A stretch of DNA of 64,000 nt. Source: Acetatifactor muris (GTDB lineage: Bacteria > Bacillota > Clostridia > Lachnospirales > Lachnospiraceae). Made by a program: the position numbers and the translations under genes. Positions 32,619 through 40,881 of the stretch are shown one piece after another (the stretch's first letter is position 1; every line of letters begins with the position of its first letter). The DNA lies in NCBI RefSeq assembly GCF_024623325.1, contig NZ_JANJZD010000006.1:175841-239840 (forward strand), given 5' to 3'. The notes beneath the pieces are model-generated. The model made no database searches. It saw only the letters and a program-made list of their open reading frames with translations, and had not been told where the DNA came from.

Positions 32619-32702
32619 ATGGTTTCTAGTGATAATCATACAGTTCTTCAAAATATGAAAAATAGCTTAACTCATTTGTTTGGTGATTTGGTACATTGGT
32701 AA
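32619..32702 (+). CDS. Possible 27-aa peptide
   Basis: ATG with AGGGAG six bases upstream, encoding MVSSDNHTVLQNMKNSLTHL and ending in FGDLVHW, followed 37 bases later by a strong terminator. It could be a small gene or a fragment; nothing is recognised. Confidence 0.3.
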   Translation: MVSSDNHTVLQNMKNSLTHLFGDLVHW

Positions 32703-32739
32703 ATTTCAGTATTACTGAAATATATTAAAATTTAAGTTA

Positions 32740-32774
32740 AGCCGTCCATTCCATGAATGGACGGCTACTTTTTT
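32740..32774 (+). terminator. Terminator in the AT-rich island
   Basis: AGCCGTCCATT-CCATG-AATGGACGGCT, a perfect 11-bp stem, followed by ACTTTTTT. Confidence 0.85.
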
Positions 32775-32827
32775 GATACATATATGCTAATAACCGATAA
32801 CTTAAATTAACAAAGAGTTAAAGTTTT

Positions 32828-33199
32828 TTAACATTTCAATCTTGTTTTTCCAGGATAAAAATGCCAAGATTCAACACTAAGGATGTCGGCGTTCTTAAAT
32901 TTTTGAAGGTTAAATGGATATCTTGTATCCTTTTTAGAATCATATGCTGTAGTATATGGGTCTAACTCGTCACCAGAAATATATACTAAATTTCTATCGG
33001 GAATATCCAGCAAGAACATCATAACCAGAAACTTATTGTTGGTGGTTTTCCCTAATGATTCTCTTATGTATTCTGTAGTAATGCTTCCTTTAAATTGCTT
33101 AAATGCTGTTTGCTTTTGGGTACATACAATGCAATTACTCTTTGCATGTTTCGTGGTCTTCAATAACTCTAGTGTAGTGACATGTTGATATATAGACAA
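32828..33199 (-). pseudogene. 5'-truncated gene, start supplied by IS630 inverted repeat
   Basis: A 123-codon frame. Its first ten codons (MSIYQHVTTL) lie in the terminal inverted repeat of the IS630 remnant at 33170; real coding begins after, with ELLKTTKHAKSNCIVCTQKQ. The remaining protein is basic, with KFLVMMFLLDIPDRNLVYIS in the middle and a stop at 32828. The original 5' end was evidently replaced by the insertion. No family recognised. Confidence 0.5.
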
Positions 33200-33564
33200 A
33201 TTATGCTGGTAAATACAGCCGTTTTGGTATATACTAAGAAAAAAACGGCGGTGATTCCTATGGCAAGACCCAGAAAATATGTAATCAAGCTTACGGAAGA
33301 TGAATACAAGGAGCTTAAATCCATAATCCGTAAGAAAGCAACTTCAAAAACAATACGCTGCAGATGCCAGATAATCCTTGACCTGGACGAGTCGCATGCC
33401 GTATAGCTGACATTGAGCTGCTGCGCAGCAAGCTGTCTGTATGGGAAACAGAGCGTAATACAACAGCAGCAAAGGTTGACTGGCATTTTAGAACAGGTGA
33501 TGCCAGAATAAAGCTTAAGTCTCTATACCCCAATTTTGTTAAATATCGTCATGTCGCGTATATA
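33170..33564 (+). mobile_element. Internally deleted IS630-family element
   Basis: Left inverted repeat TAGTGTAGTGACATGTTGAT at 33170 and degraded right repeat ending about 33564 (TTAAATATCGTCATGTC at 33539-33555). The outer repeat matches that of the second IS copy at 63875. Only the first 48 and last ~50 codons of the transposase remain; the DDE core is deleted. IS630 elements insert at TA, and TA is present at both edges. Confidence 0.75.
33259..33545 (+). pseudogene. IS630 transposase remnant
   Basis: N-terminal piece MARPRKYVIKLTEDEYKELK, a homeodomain-like start with GGCGGTGAT before its ATG, ends at TAG 33404-33406. Beyond it, in a different frame, come ELLRSKLSVWETERN and KVDWHFRTGDARIKLKSLYP, the C-terminus of the same transposase. 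The C-terminal words match the end of the copy at the right edge of the window. The catalytic middle is gone, so it is inactive. Confidence 0.8.
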
Positions 33565-33567
33565 AAT

Positions 33568-33612
33568 AGCCGCAAATCATTGATTTTACTGGAAAATCTC
33601 TGATTTGCAGCC
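33568..33612 (-). terminator. Terminator at the end of the T7SS operon
   Basis: On the minus strand: outer stem GGCTGCAAATCA / TGATTTGCGGCT with inner stem GATTTT / AAAATC. It is an inverted copy of the tRNA-Ala terminator at 31941. It lies 36 bases after the last T7SS gene. Confidence 0.8.
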
Positions 33613-33647
33613 CTTTATAAATGCCTGATTCACTTATGCTGTAAATT

Positions 33648-34322
33648 TCACAATTTCTTCTGCCCTACTGCCGCCCCACAGGAAGGGCAAAACCTTGCCA
33701 CTGTGGAAATCTGCTTCCTACAGCTTGTGCAGAATCTCTTTTCATCCCTCATCTCACCAGCTGCGGTCCCTGTCTCTATCTCTGTATCCGCCGGCTTCCC
33801 GTCCGCAGTCACATTTGGTTCCGTACCTGTCTCCGTGCCTGCATCTTCCTCCCTTTGCACAGCCTCTTTCACATCCGCAACCATGCCGCTTTCCGCAGTT
33901 ACTTTCTCCTCTGAGCCTGCCTTTACTTCCGCAATTGCTTTCTCCCCTGAACCTGTCTTTACTTCCGCAATTGCTTTCTCCCCTGAATCTGCCTTTACTT
34001 CCGCAATTGCTTTCTCCTCTGAACCTGCCTTTGCTTCCGCAGCCGGCTTCGGTTGTTTTTTCTTCAGCTCCACCCTGGGCAGCTTTTCCAGGATGGCCTT
34101 TCTCTTTCTGAACCCCAATACAATCCAGAACAGAAGCAGCAGTCCTTCCGCAAGGCATACCCATCGGTAACTCACAGCATAGAAATGTCCCTTACCGGAA
34201 TCCATATAGAACAACGCATCTCCTCTCACTGCTTTCAGCATAACAACAGCCATGATAAACAATACAACTGTCAGCGCGGCTGCCGTCAGTAAAATTATAT
34301 TCATCGTCCTGGTCTTCTTCAT
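33648..34322 (-). CDS. Membrane protein with Lys/Glu repeats and C-terminal zinc ribbon
   Basis: A 224-aa protein: two membrane segments (MNIILLTAAALTVVLFIMAV; WVCLAEGLLLLFWIVLGF), a cytosolic linker made of four 12-residue repeats of the form AEVKxxSGEKAI, an acidic stretch, and a C-terminal zinc ribbon CTSCRKQI ... FCPSCGAAV (CxxC-x11-CxxC). Its start overlaps the stop of the Ig-like protein gene (ATGA), so it belongs to the T7SS operon and is its last gene. The repeats suggest a flexible tether that presents the zinc ribbon in the cytoplasm. The function is unknown. Confidence 0.75.
   Translation of the reverse strand: MKKTRTMNIILLTAAALTVVLFIMAVVMLKAVRGDALFYMDSGKGHFYAVSYRWVCLAEGLLLLFWIVLGFRKRKAILEKLPRVELKKKQPKPAAEAKAGSEEKAIAEVKADSGEKAIAEVKTGSGEKAIAEVKAGSEEKVTAESGMVADVKEAVQREEDAGTETGTEPNVTADGKPADTEIETGTAAGEMRDEKRFCTSCRKQISTVARFCPSCGAAVGQKKL
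33889..34032. repeat. Four tandem 36-bp repeats inside a coding region
   Basis: Copies at 33889-33924, 33925-33960, 33961-33996 and 33997-34032, nearly identical. They keep the frame and encode the AEVKxxSGEKAI units. Slippage would change linker length in steps of 12 residues. Confidence 0.9.
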
Positions 34323-35815
34323 TCTGACAGCCCCTCCTTCGGTTTCTTATTCAGCCGGCCATACCAGCCTGCAAGTACCAGGAACAGTACTCCCGGCAGG
34401 ATAAAATTTGTCCAGTTCCCGGCGATACTGCCCATCCGCTCCACAGTAATCGTTTTGACACTCTTATTGCCGGCCACGTCATATGCCGAGACAGTGACAG
34501 GATTGACTCCTTTTTCCAGAGCCAGTTTTACCATGAAACTGCCGGATCCCATCTCCTGCTCCACACCATTGATCATTACAGTGGCATTCGGCTCGGTGCT
34601 TCCCTCAATGACAATACTGTCAGACGCAGTTTTCAGTACATCCTCACTGTTCAGCTTCACAGCAGGAGGCGTCCGATCCACCGTAATGGATTTGGAAAAG
34701 GTACTCATATTTCCGTTGGTGTCCTCTATGTAAGCCACCACTTCATGCATTCCCTCGGCCAGATTGAGCTCATAGTCCCCGGAAGTCGCATTCTCCAGAA
34801 GAAGCTTTCCGTCAAGGTATACACCTGCTGTGGCCTCCGAAGAACATTCGATATGAACCGGAATCACGTTTTCCTTCGTCACTTCTTCCTTCGGAAAGGA
34901 AATCACACCGGAGGGAATGGTTCTGGCCACCTCATACACATCAAACTCTCCCCAGATATTCCCGTCCACAGCTGCCACAGATACCTTTATCCTGTCCAGG
35001 TCGTCTTCAGATGTAATGGAATAAAAATTTTCGTATACATATTCCCATCTGAGAACCGAAAGTGCTTCATCATACAGTGTCACCACATAATTGCTGGTCC
35101 TTCCAGGATCCCATGTGATATACATTTCCCCGTCTATGCTGCCGGCTTTGACATTCTCCAGTCTCCCGGGCGCGTCTGTCTGCCTGATATACAGCGGCTC
35201 TTCGGTGGTCAGTGTATACTGTCCGCTGCCATCATACACCTGAATGTTAAAGCGATACAGTCCCGTGGGCAGATTATCTGCCGAAACTGCCACCGTTCCC
35301 GTTTTGGACACAGAATAATCCTGATAAACTGTGCGACTGCCGTTAGAAACACCCTGCACTGCCGCAACGGACAAATTCACCGTGTCCTGATCCACAGCCA
35401 CATCCCATCCCAGACGGATACTTCCGTCCTCCGCCATCTCGGCCGTAAAGCTCTGAACAGCATTATACTGCACAGACGTATCTTTCCTGTTTCCGCCGTT
35501 TACACTGATAATCCCCAGCGCATCTCCTTCCACCAGCACCCGCCAGTAACCGGAACCGGCATTCCCCACATTGACATCAACCCGGCCTCTGCCGAATTCA
35601 CTGTTCTCTTCCGTGGCGGCAATCTCCGTGCCGTCCGGAGCCGTAATTGTGACGGAAGCCGGCTGTTGTGCATTCTGCCAGCTCACAAAGAATACGCAGT
35701 CAGCATACTCCTGATACAGATATACTTCCACCTCCCGCACTGCCGCGGAGGCTTTCATTGGCAGCAGGAAGAAAAAAGCCAAGACAATCAGTGCATTCCA
35801 TGTATATTTTTTCAT
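34319..35815 (-). CDS. Secreted, membrane-anchored Ig/Fn3-like protein of the T7SS locus
   Basis: A 498-aa protein: signal peptide (first 24 residues, cleavage after KASA), several beta-sandwich domains, and a C-terminal membrane segment (FILPGVLFLVLAGWYGRL) with a short basic tail. The last two domains have bacterial Ig wording (HVVAYIEDTNGN-like MHEVVAYIEDTNGNMSTFSK, VDRTPPAVKLNS, and PVTVSAYDVAGNKSVKTITV). It should project from the cell surface, anchored at the C-terminus. Its ATG overlaps the stop of the vWA gene, and its own stop overlaps the next start, which shows tight operon structure. A structural or adhesive role in the envelope part of the secretion apparatus is inference. Confidence 0.8.
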   Translation of the reverse strand: MKKYTWNALIVLAFFFLLPMKASAAVREVEVYLYQEYADCVFFVSWQNAQQPASVTITAPDGTEIAATEENSEFGRGRVDVNVGNAGSGYWRVLVEGDALGIISVNGGNRKDTSVQYNAVQSFTAEMAEDGSIRLGWDVAVDQDTVNLSVAAVQGVSNGSRTVYQDYSVSKTGTVAVSADNLPTGLYRFNIQVYDGSGQYTLTTEEPLYIRQTDAPGRLENVKAGSIDGEMYITWDPGRTSNYVVTLYDEALSVLRWEYVYENFYSITSEDDLDRIKVSVAAVDGNIWGEFDVYEVARTIPSGVISFPKEEVTKENVIPVHIECSSEATAGVYLDGKLLLENATSGDYELNLAEGMHEVVAYIEDTNGNMSTFSKSITVDRTPPAVKLNSEDVLKTASDSIVIEGSTEPNATVMINGVEQEMGSGSFMVKLALEKGVNPVTVSAYDVAGNKSVKTITVERMGSIAGNWTNFILPGVLFLVLAGWYGRLNKKPKEGLSE

Positions 35816-38800
35816 TCTCCGTAATCCTCCGCATATGTGCTGAAGCCGTTCTGAATGCTGATATTCCCGCCGGCCGTGGCCTCATAGTTTACCGTTTTCC
35901 CATCATAGCTGAGCGTAACCGTGACGTGGCTTCCCGCCGATGCACCTCTCTGCAGAACAGCGCTGAAACCGGCCCTGCCGTCATGTTCAATCCCATAATA
36001 CCCGTTGTCAAGATGTCCATCCACATTCAGGTTCAGCGCAATCTGCCGTTCCGCTATCAGCGCCGTTCCGCTGATCTCGCCTCCCAGCCTGCTTCCAAAC
36101 AAAGATAATTCATCCATATCCATCACCGGTATCTCGATTCCCTCAGTCGTGAACATTACATAGAAATCCGGGTTCTCGGAATTGTACACTTTAATACCGT
36201 TTTTATTCCATTCGCCGCTGTTGACAAAAGTCACCCTGTCGCAGGAAAGTGACACATCCGTCAGGAATCCTCCGATTTGTCCCTGATACAGCTCATTTTC
36301 CAGTTCCAAAGGATATTGTACGTCTATGGAACCCTCCAGTCCCTCCGGCGTCACACCCTCCGTAAAGTATTGATGCATGTTTCCCCCCTGAACCGATAAT
36401 CTCCCGGCATCAAAGCTAAGCGTATCGGGATAATATCCTGCCGCCTGTATGGTAAAAGGGAACTGCCCTTCTATATTTAAGGTCCGGGAAAGGTTTTGAA
36501 ATATCAGGTTTCCCTTTATTTCGAACATGGAATCCACCCGACTGGTATCAATGGCCACTCTGGCTTCGTTCACTTCCAGCGCCCCCAGATAACCATTTAC
36601 AAAACCACTTCCGGTGATCTCCATGAAATCCTTCCGAATAACTATGGTAAGCATTTCGGAACGGGCATACAGGCCACTTCCGTTGTAACTGCTGCTCTGA
36701 TACTGGGGTTGGTATCCGGTGATTGTCTGCATGGCACCGCTCACCTTATTTTGTCCCACAGCCACTCCGTTCAGCGCATAGTTCAGATTATTCTGCAGAT
36801 CCCCCAGCTCGTAGCCTCCGTTGACGGTGCAGGTGATTTCCGAACCGTCAAGCTTCATGTCCCCGTATACCTCGCCAAAGCCCGGCAGACGCAGAGTGGC
36901 ACCGGAATAAGAGAAATTAAGGGAATTCCCGTCAAAATAAAATCCGAAGACATCCATCACCCTGGCACTGCTTCCTCCGAAAGCCATCTGTCCGTAATTG
37001 GCCGGCTGGTCCTTAGGAGCAGCAAAATCCACATATGCCGGACCGCTTCCCATTACACTCCCTGCACTGATCGAAATACGTCCGCCGCTCAGGCTGACCG
37101 GTGTATTGGCCTGCAGTGTCACCCTGGAATCCGTTCTGACCAGTCCGTTCAGAATCACATTTCCGCTTAGGCTCAGGGTGTAATCATCCTTCTGTTCCAC
37201 CACATCCGCATACAGTGTGTTGCCGTTCCCCAGCAGAATCGTCTGTCCGGTGAGCCCGGAATCACTTCCTCCGTCGATAGCCAGAAGACTGTCCGAGCTC
37301 CTGGAAGTCCCGTCCTTCAGACGGACATTGACCTGCAGCGCTCCCTGAGGATATTCTCCCTCCAGCAAAAATGCAATCACCGAATCCCCCACAGTGCTGA
37401 CATTCTTCACTTCATCCCCGTTTATGTATACCTGCGCTCCCTCAGTAGCGCCGTCGACATTCAGAAATACAGGAACACCCAGCTGCGCATCTTTCGCGGA
37501 GACCACCGACGGCTCCGCATACAGCAGCCGCAGCGAGCCTGAATCTCCCCTGACAATGAAGCTTCCGTCTCTGGCCAGGACCACGCCGCCATAGGCATAG
37601 GTTCTGGAGCTGGAGACTTCATAGTCCGCCAGTCCTATGGTCAATACCCGTGGATTCGATTCCCGGTCCTCAGAAACCGTGTATTCAAAGCAGTAATTGT
37701 TCACAATAAAATTCTGGAGAGCCGTATAGACATTCACCAGCTCCGCGTCCGTAAAGGCCTCCATATAGAAGCCGCCTGTCTGACGGGCAATATTTTCCAT
37801 ATACTCCCTGTTTCCACCGCCGGTACTCACGGTAAACACGGCAATATTCTCCGCCCGGGCAGCCTCTATGGCAGCGGGCATTTCACCGGGATTTCCGTCT
37901 TCTCCGTCCGTCATCAGTATGATGGCTTTCGTTCCCGCAGCATCCTCCAGCGACGCGATTCCCTCCCGCAGACCGGCCGGGATATTGGTACCGCCGCTGG
38001 CGTTGATTCCCGCTGCCGCCGCCCGCAGTTCGGATACGTCACTTGTCAGAGGAGACAGGACAGCTGCCGCATTCTCATACAGAACAACAGACAATTCCTG
38101 GGTCTCCGGTGTCAGATTTTCAATGCAGGCCTCAACGGCCCTGCGGGCATTTTCAATTCTCTCCCCTTCCATACTTCCGCTTCCGTCAATGACCAGGGCA
38201 ATGGAAATGAAATTATTACTGTCATCCTCTATCCGCTTTACATCCCTCGCGTTAATAGTAAATCCATTATCGGAAAAGGTAAAATCTTCCGTCCGGAAAT
38301 CATTTGCCAGCTCTTCCACACCATCATGCTTACCATTCACATTAAGATATGCCCTGACGGTAGGATAATCCTCAGCGTCTACCCGGCTGATGAAGACGGA
38401 TACCCTCTCATATCTCAGGAAATTATTCAGGAACTCAGAATAGCCCCGGCTGAGAACCGACTCCGGAAGAAAGGCTCCTCCATTCAGCAGAGAACGGATT
38501 GCCGTGGAGATGTCCTCCTCTGAAGCTGTGTTGTCATAATAGACTCTTTTGAGCCGTTCCAGCCCCGTTTTCACAGGAGAATCCTCATGCAGCTCGTCGC
38601 TGTCCCGCATCAGCTCCACCAGAAGCTCCCGGGCCTTTTCGTCATCCCCGGATGCAATATACAGCTTTGACAGCTGCAGGTCGATCACACCGCTCTTATC
38701 TCCGAACAGCGGCGCCTGCGCAAGCAGCCAGTTGATAATTCTTTTTGCCTTTACGCCGTTGGCCTGCCTGCGATAATCCTCAGCCTTCGCCAGATTCTCC

Positions 38801-39702
38801 TCCCTGCGCGGATTTCCCTCTTCATAATTTCCGGCCATCTCTTCGGCCTTCTCCGCCTGTTTCAGAAGGGAGGCGATTTCCTTATCTTCCTCATCCTCCT
38901 CTACAATGCTCATGTCATTTAACAGTTTCTGGGCGATTACATCCGTGTAAAGCACGATGTTCTCAACAGATTTATCCGCGTTCAGCAGTTTTCTTGCGTT
39001 TTCCTCCGCCTCCTCCAGATTGCCGTATGCATTATAATATTTTACGGAATAGCGCAGCAGCTCACTGTCTTTCGGTGTCTCCAGCAGCATTTCGCTCAGC
39101 GTCTGTGCATCCACCGCATAGAAATTATCTCCTGTGAGCATACTGTCATACTGGAATCCTGAAAGGAACTCAACCTCTTTCTTCTCGCTGATTTCCAGCA
39201 GTGCAAAGCAGGCTCCCACAATGTCATCCAGCTCCTCACGTGCCTCTTCGTCGGTGCGCGGAAACCCTTCCAGCCCTGTCATCTCTCTGGACAGCGCGTA
39301 TATTCTCTCCGCCTGCTCCGAAAGCTCCTGGTTCAGCCCTTCCCCCGCCATCAAATCATCCATATTGATGAACGCACTTGCGTAATTATCCTCCATACAG
39401 TCTGCCAGCGCGGAAATAATGTCCGCATGGGGACTGCGCACCTGTTCCGCATGCTGTCTCGCAGCGTCAGAGTTTCCTTCCAGCAGATAATTATATGCGA
39501 TATACAATGTCCTGTTCGTGGTATCTCTGTCCCGGAAAATGTTTTTCACCCCCCAGAACCCGCATACCACTGTCAGAATGCAAAGCATGATAAGCGTCAC
39601 ATTCCTGATCATGGTACGCTTCCGCTTCAGCAGCTTTGCCGTGAGAAAGTCCACCGGAATAAAGAGAGCAGAAACTATCGCCAGCAATAAAAAAACATTC
39701 AC
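35812..39702 (-). CDS. Large vWA-domain membrane protein of the T7SS locus
   Basis: A 1296-aa protein. Two membrane segments lie in the first 60 residues (VFLLLAIVSALFIPVDFLTA; VTLIMLCILTVVCGFWGV). Residues about 70-400 are helical and TPR-like (LYIAYNYLLEGNSDAARQHA). A vWA domain at about 500-690 has a complete MIDAS: DGSGSM, the Thr in GGTN and the Asp in LMTDGED. The C-terminal 550 residues are beta-rich with repeated strands (TLSLSGNVILNGLVRTDSRV). Start: GTG at 39702 with GAGGTGA six bases upstream is preferred over the GTG at 39729. The intact metal site suggests ligand or partner binding outside the cell. By size and two N-terminal membrane spans it could replace EsaA, but no sequence similarity is seen. 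Confidence 0.8.
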   Translation of the reverse strand: MNVFLLLAIVSALFIPVDFLTAKLLKRKRTMIRNVTLIMLCILTVVCGFWGVKNIFRDRDTTNRTLYIAYNYLLEGNSDAARQHAEQVRSPHADIISALADCMEDNYASAFINMDDLMAGEGLNQELSEQAERIYALSREMTGLEGFPRTDEEAREELDDIVGACFALLEISEKKEVEFLSGFQYDSMLTGDNFYAVDAQTLSEMLLETPKDSELLRYSVKYYNAYGNLEEAEENARKLLNADKSVENIVLYTDVIAQKLLNDMSIVEEDEEDKEIASLLKQAEKAEEMAGNYEEGNPRREENLAKAEDYRRQANGVKAKRIINWLLAQAPLFGDKSGVIDLQLSKLYIASGDDEKARELLVELMRDSDELHEDSPVKTGLERLKRVYYDNTASEEDISTAIRSLLNGGAFLPESVLSRGYSEFLNNFLRYERVSVFISRVDAEDYPTVRAYLNVNGKHDGVEELANDFRTEDFTFSDNGFTINARDVKRIEDDSNNFISIALVIDGSGSMEGERIENARRAVEACIENLTPETQELSVVLYENAAAVLSPLTSDVSELRAAAAGINASGGTNIPAGLREGIASLEDAAGTKAIILMTDGEDGNPGEMPAAIEAARAENIAVFTVSTGGGNREYMENIARQTGGFYMEAFTDAELVNVYTALQNFIVNNYCFEYTVSEDRESNPRVLTIGLADYEVSSSRTYAYGGVVLARDGSFIVRGDSGSLRLLYAEPSVVSAKDAQLGVPVFLNVDGATEGAQVYINGDEVKNVSTVGDSVIAFLLEGEYPQGALQVNVRLKDGTSRSSDSLLAIDGGSDSGLTGQTILLGNGNTLYADVVEQKDDYTLSLSGNVILNGLVRTDSRVTLQANTPVSLSGGRISISAGSVMGSGPAYVDFAAPKDQPANYGQMAFGGSSARVMDVFGFYFDGNSLNFSYSGATLRLPGFGEVYGDMKLDGSEITCTVNGGYELGDLQNNLNYALNGVAVGQNKVSGAMQTITGYQPQYQSSSYNGSGLYARSEMLTIVIRKDFMEITGSGFVNGYLGALEVNEARVAIDTSRVDSMFEIKGNLIFQNLSRTLNIEGQFPFTIQAAGYYPDTLSFDAGRLSVQGGNMHQYFTEGVTPEGLEGSIDVQYPLELENELYQGQIGGFLTDVSLSCDRVTFVNSGEWNKNGIKVYNSENPDFYVMFTTEGIEIPVMDMDELSLFGSRLGGEISGTALIAERQIALNLNVDGHLDNGYYGIEHDGRAGFSAVLQRGASAGSHVTVTLSYDGKTVNYEATAGGNISIQNGFSTYAEDYGE

Positions 39703-39782
39703 GTTCTTCACCTCATCCTTTGATGTCACAACCGTTCAGACAGCTCTCCGAACCGCTGTGTCAGTATCTCCTGTGATATCCG

Positions 39783-40628
39783 TCACATGATGTCACAGTA
39801 CAAAAGTCCCTGCCCTGCCGGAACAGCCGCCGCGTCAACCGGATTGCCCGACAGATAGAGCAGCTGCAGGCTGCTCCCCGGTTCCGGTACGTTGGAAATC
39901 TGATTCCCTGACAGATGCAGGTATCTCAGACTGCTCATACCAGACAGCACATCCACATTTTCGATTTGATTATTTCTCAGTCCCACATATTCCAGAGACG
40001 GCAGCTGTGCCAGAACAGATATATCCGAAATCCCATTGTTTGCGGCATAGAATTTCTTCAATGTGGTGAGATTTCCCACCGCGCTGATATCCGTGATTCC
40101 GTTTCCGGAAATGTCAAGCCGCTCCAGGGCAGTGAATTCCGCCAGCTTCTGTAAATCCGCATCCTGAAGCCCGCAATCCCTCAGCACAAGCTCTTTCACA
40201 TCTGCGGCATAAATCCGGCCGGCGATTTCCACTGTGGCGGCCTCTGCTCTTTCCGTCTGCAGACTGTCCCCGCCTTCAGGTTCTTCCGTCCAGGCCAGAA
40301 GCGCTCTGTCAATCAGCTCACTGCCCGTATTGCCATATCCGCTTTCCAGCGTCTCTTTTGCCGCATCCAGATCCCCCATATACTGATATGCCTGTGCCAG
40401 TGCCAGATACGCCTCTGTGTTGTTCGGCTCCACCGTTATGACATTTTCCAGTGTCGCAGTGGCTTTCTCATAATCCAGCTCTGCCAGATACTTTTCTCCC
40501 AGACTCAGGTCCGTCATTTTGATTGCCTGAACAGGACCGCCCCGCAGTCTGTATGCCGCAATCCCCACACCGGCCGCCGATACGACTATAGCCGCCGCCA
40601 GCACCACGGCAATTGTTTTCTTCTTCAT
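39783..40628 (-). CDS. Membrane-anchored TPR and leucine-rich-repeat protein
   Basis: A 281-aa protein with one N-terminal membrane segment (TIAVVLAAAIVVSAAGVGIA), a TPR pair (YEKATATLENVITVEPNNTE, AYLALAQAYQYMGDLDAAKE TLE) and about five leucine-rich repeats (LERLDISGNGITDIS, LKKFYAANNGISDISV, LEYVGLRNNQIENVDV, LRYLHLSGNQISNV). Both repeat types bind proteins. GGAGGAGAG precedes the ATG. It lies between the kinase gene and the large vWA gene, so it is a candidate scaffold on the outer face of the T7SS complex. Confidence 0.82.
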   Translation of the reverse strand: MKKKTIAVVLAAAIVVSAAGVGIAAYRLRGGPVQAIKMTDLSLGEKYLAELDYEKATATLENVITVEPNNTEAYLALAQAYQYMGDLDAAKETLESGYGNTGSELIDRALLAWTEEPEGGDSLQTERAEAATVEIAGRIYAADVKELVLRDCGLQDADLQKLAEFTALERLDISGNGITDISAVGNLTTLKKFYAANNGISDISVLAQLPSLEYVGLRNNQIENVDVLSGMSSLRYLHLSGNQISNVPEPGSSLQLLYLSGNPVDAAAVPAGQGLLYCDIM

Positions 40629-40699
40629 CAGGATCTCTCCTCCCGTTTCTTACCTTATTCCCTTTCGCATCCTGTCTCTGCATTACAGGGACACCTGTC

Positions 40700-40864
40700 T
40701 CACCCCGGACTGTCCGTGAAATCCCCATACTCCTCCCTGAGCTTACGGCGCAGTCGTTTCCTGCTTCCCGTGAGGATTATCACTGTGACAGACGCCGCCG
40801 CTGCCACCAGGATCATTCCGCTGATTCCCCCGTAAAAAAGCAGCTCACCTGTTGTAATATTCAT
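40700..40864 (-). CDS. 54-aa single-span membrane protein of the T7SS locus
   Basis: Starts MNITTGELLFYGGISGMILV; the ATG at 40864 has AAGGAG about eleven bases upstream, and the frame from 40894 has none. One membrane helix (GMILVAAAASVTVIILTG) is followed by a strongly basic stretch SRKRLRRKLREEYG. A small single-span protein with a charged cytosolic tail recalls EssA of Staphylococcus in topology only. It overlaps no gene; the kinase stop is 17 bases upstream in the transcript. Confidence 0.65.
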   Translation of the reverse strand: MNITTGELLFYGGISGMILVAAAASVTVIILTGSRKRLRRKLREEYGDFTDSPG

Positions 40865-40881
40865 GACTTTCCCGTCTCCTT

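Noticed and set aside
33889..34032. Possible CRISPR array (36-bp regular repeats)
   Set aside because: Units are contiguous without spacers and keep a reading frame, so they are coding tandem repeats. No cas gene is present in the window.
34745..35824. 359-codon open frame on the plus strand opposite the Ig-like protein
   Set aside because: Antisense shadow with unusual composition (many H, R, I) and no domain; the minus-strand frame has signal peptide, Ig motifs and coupled start.
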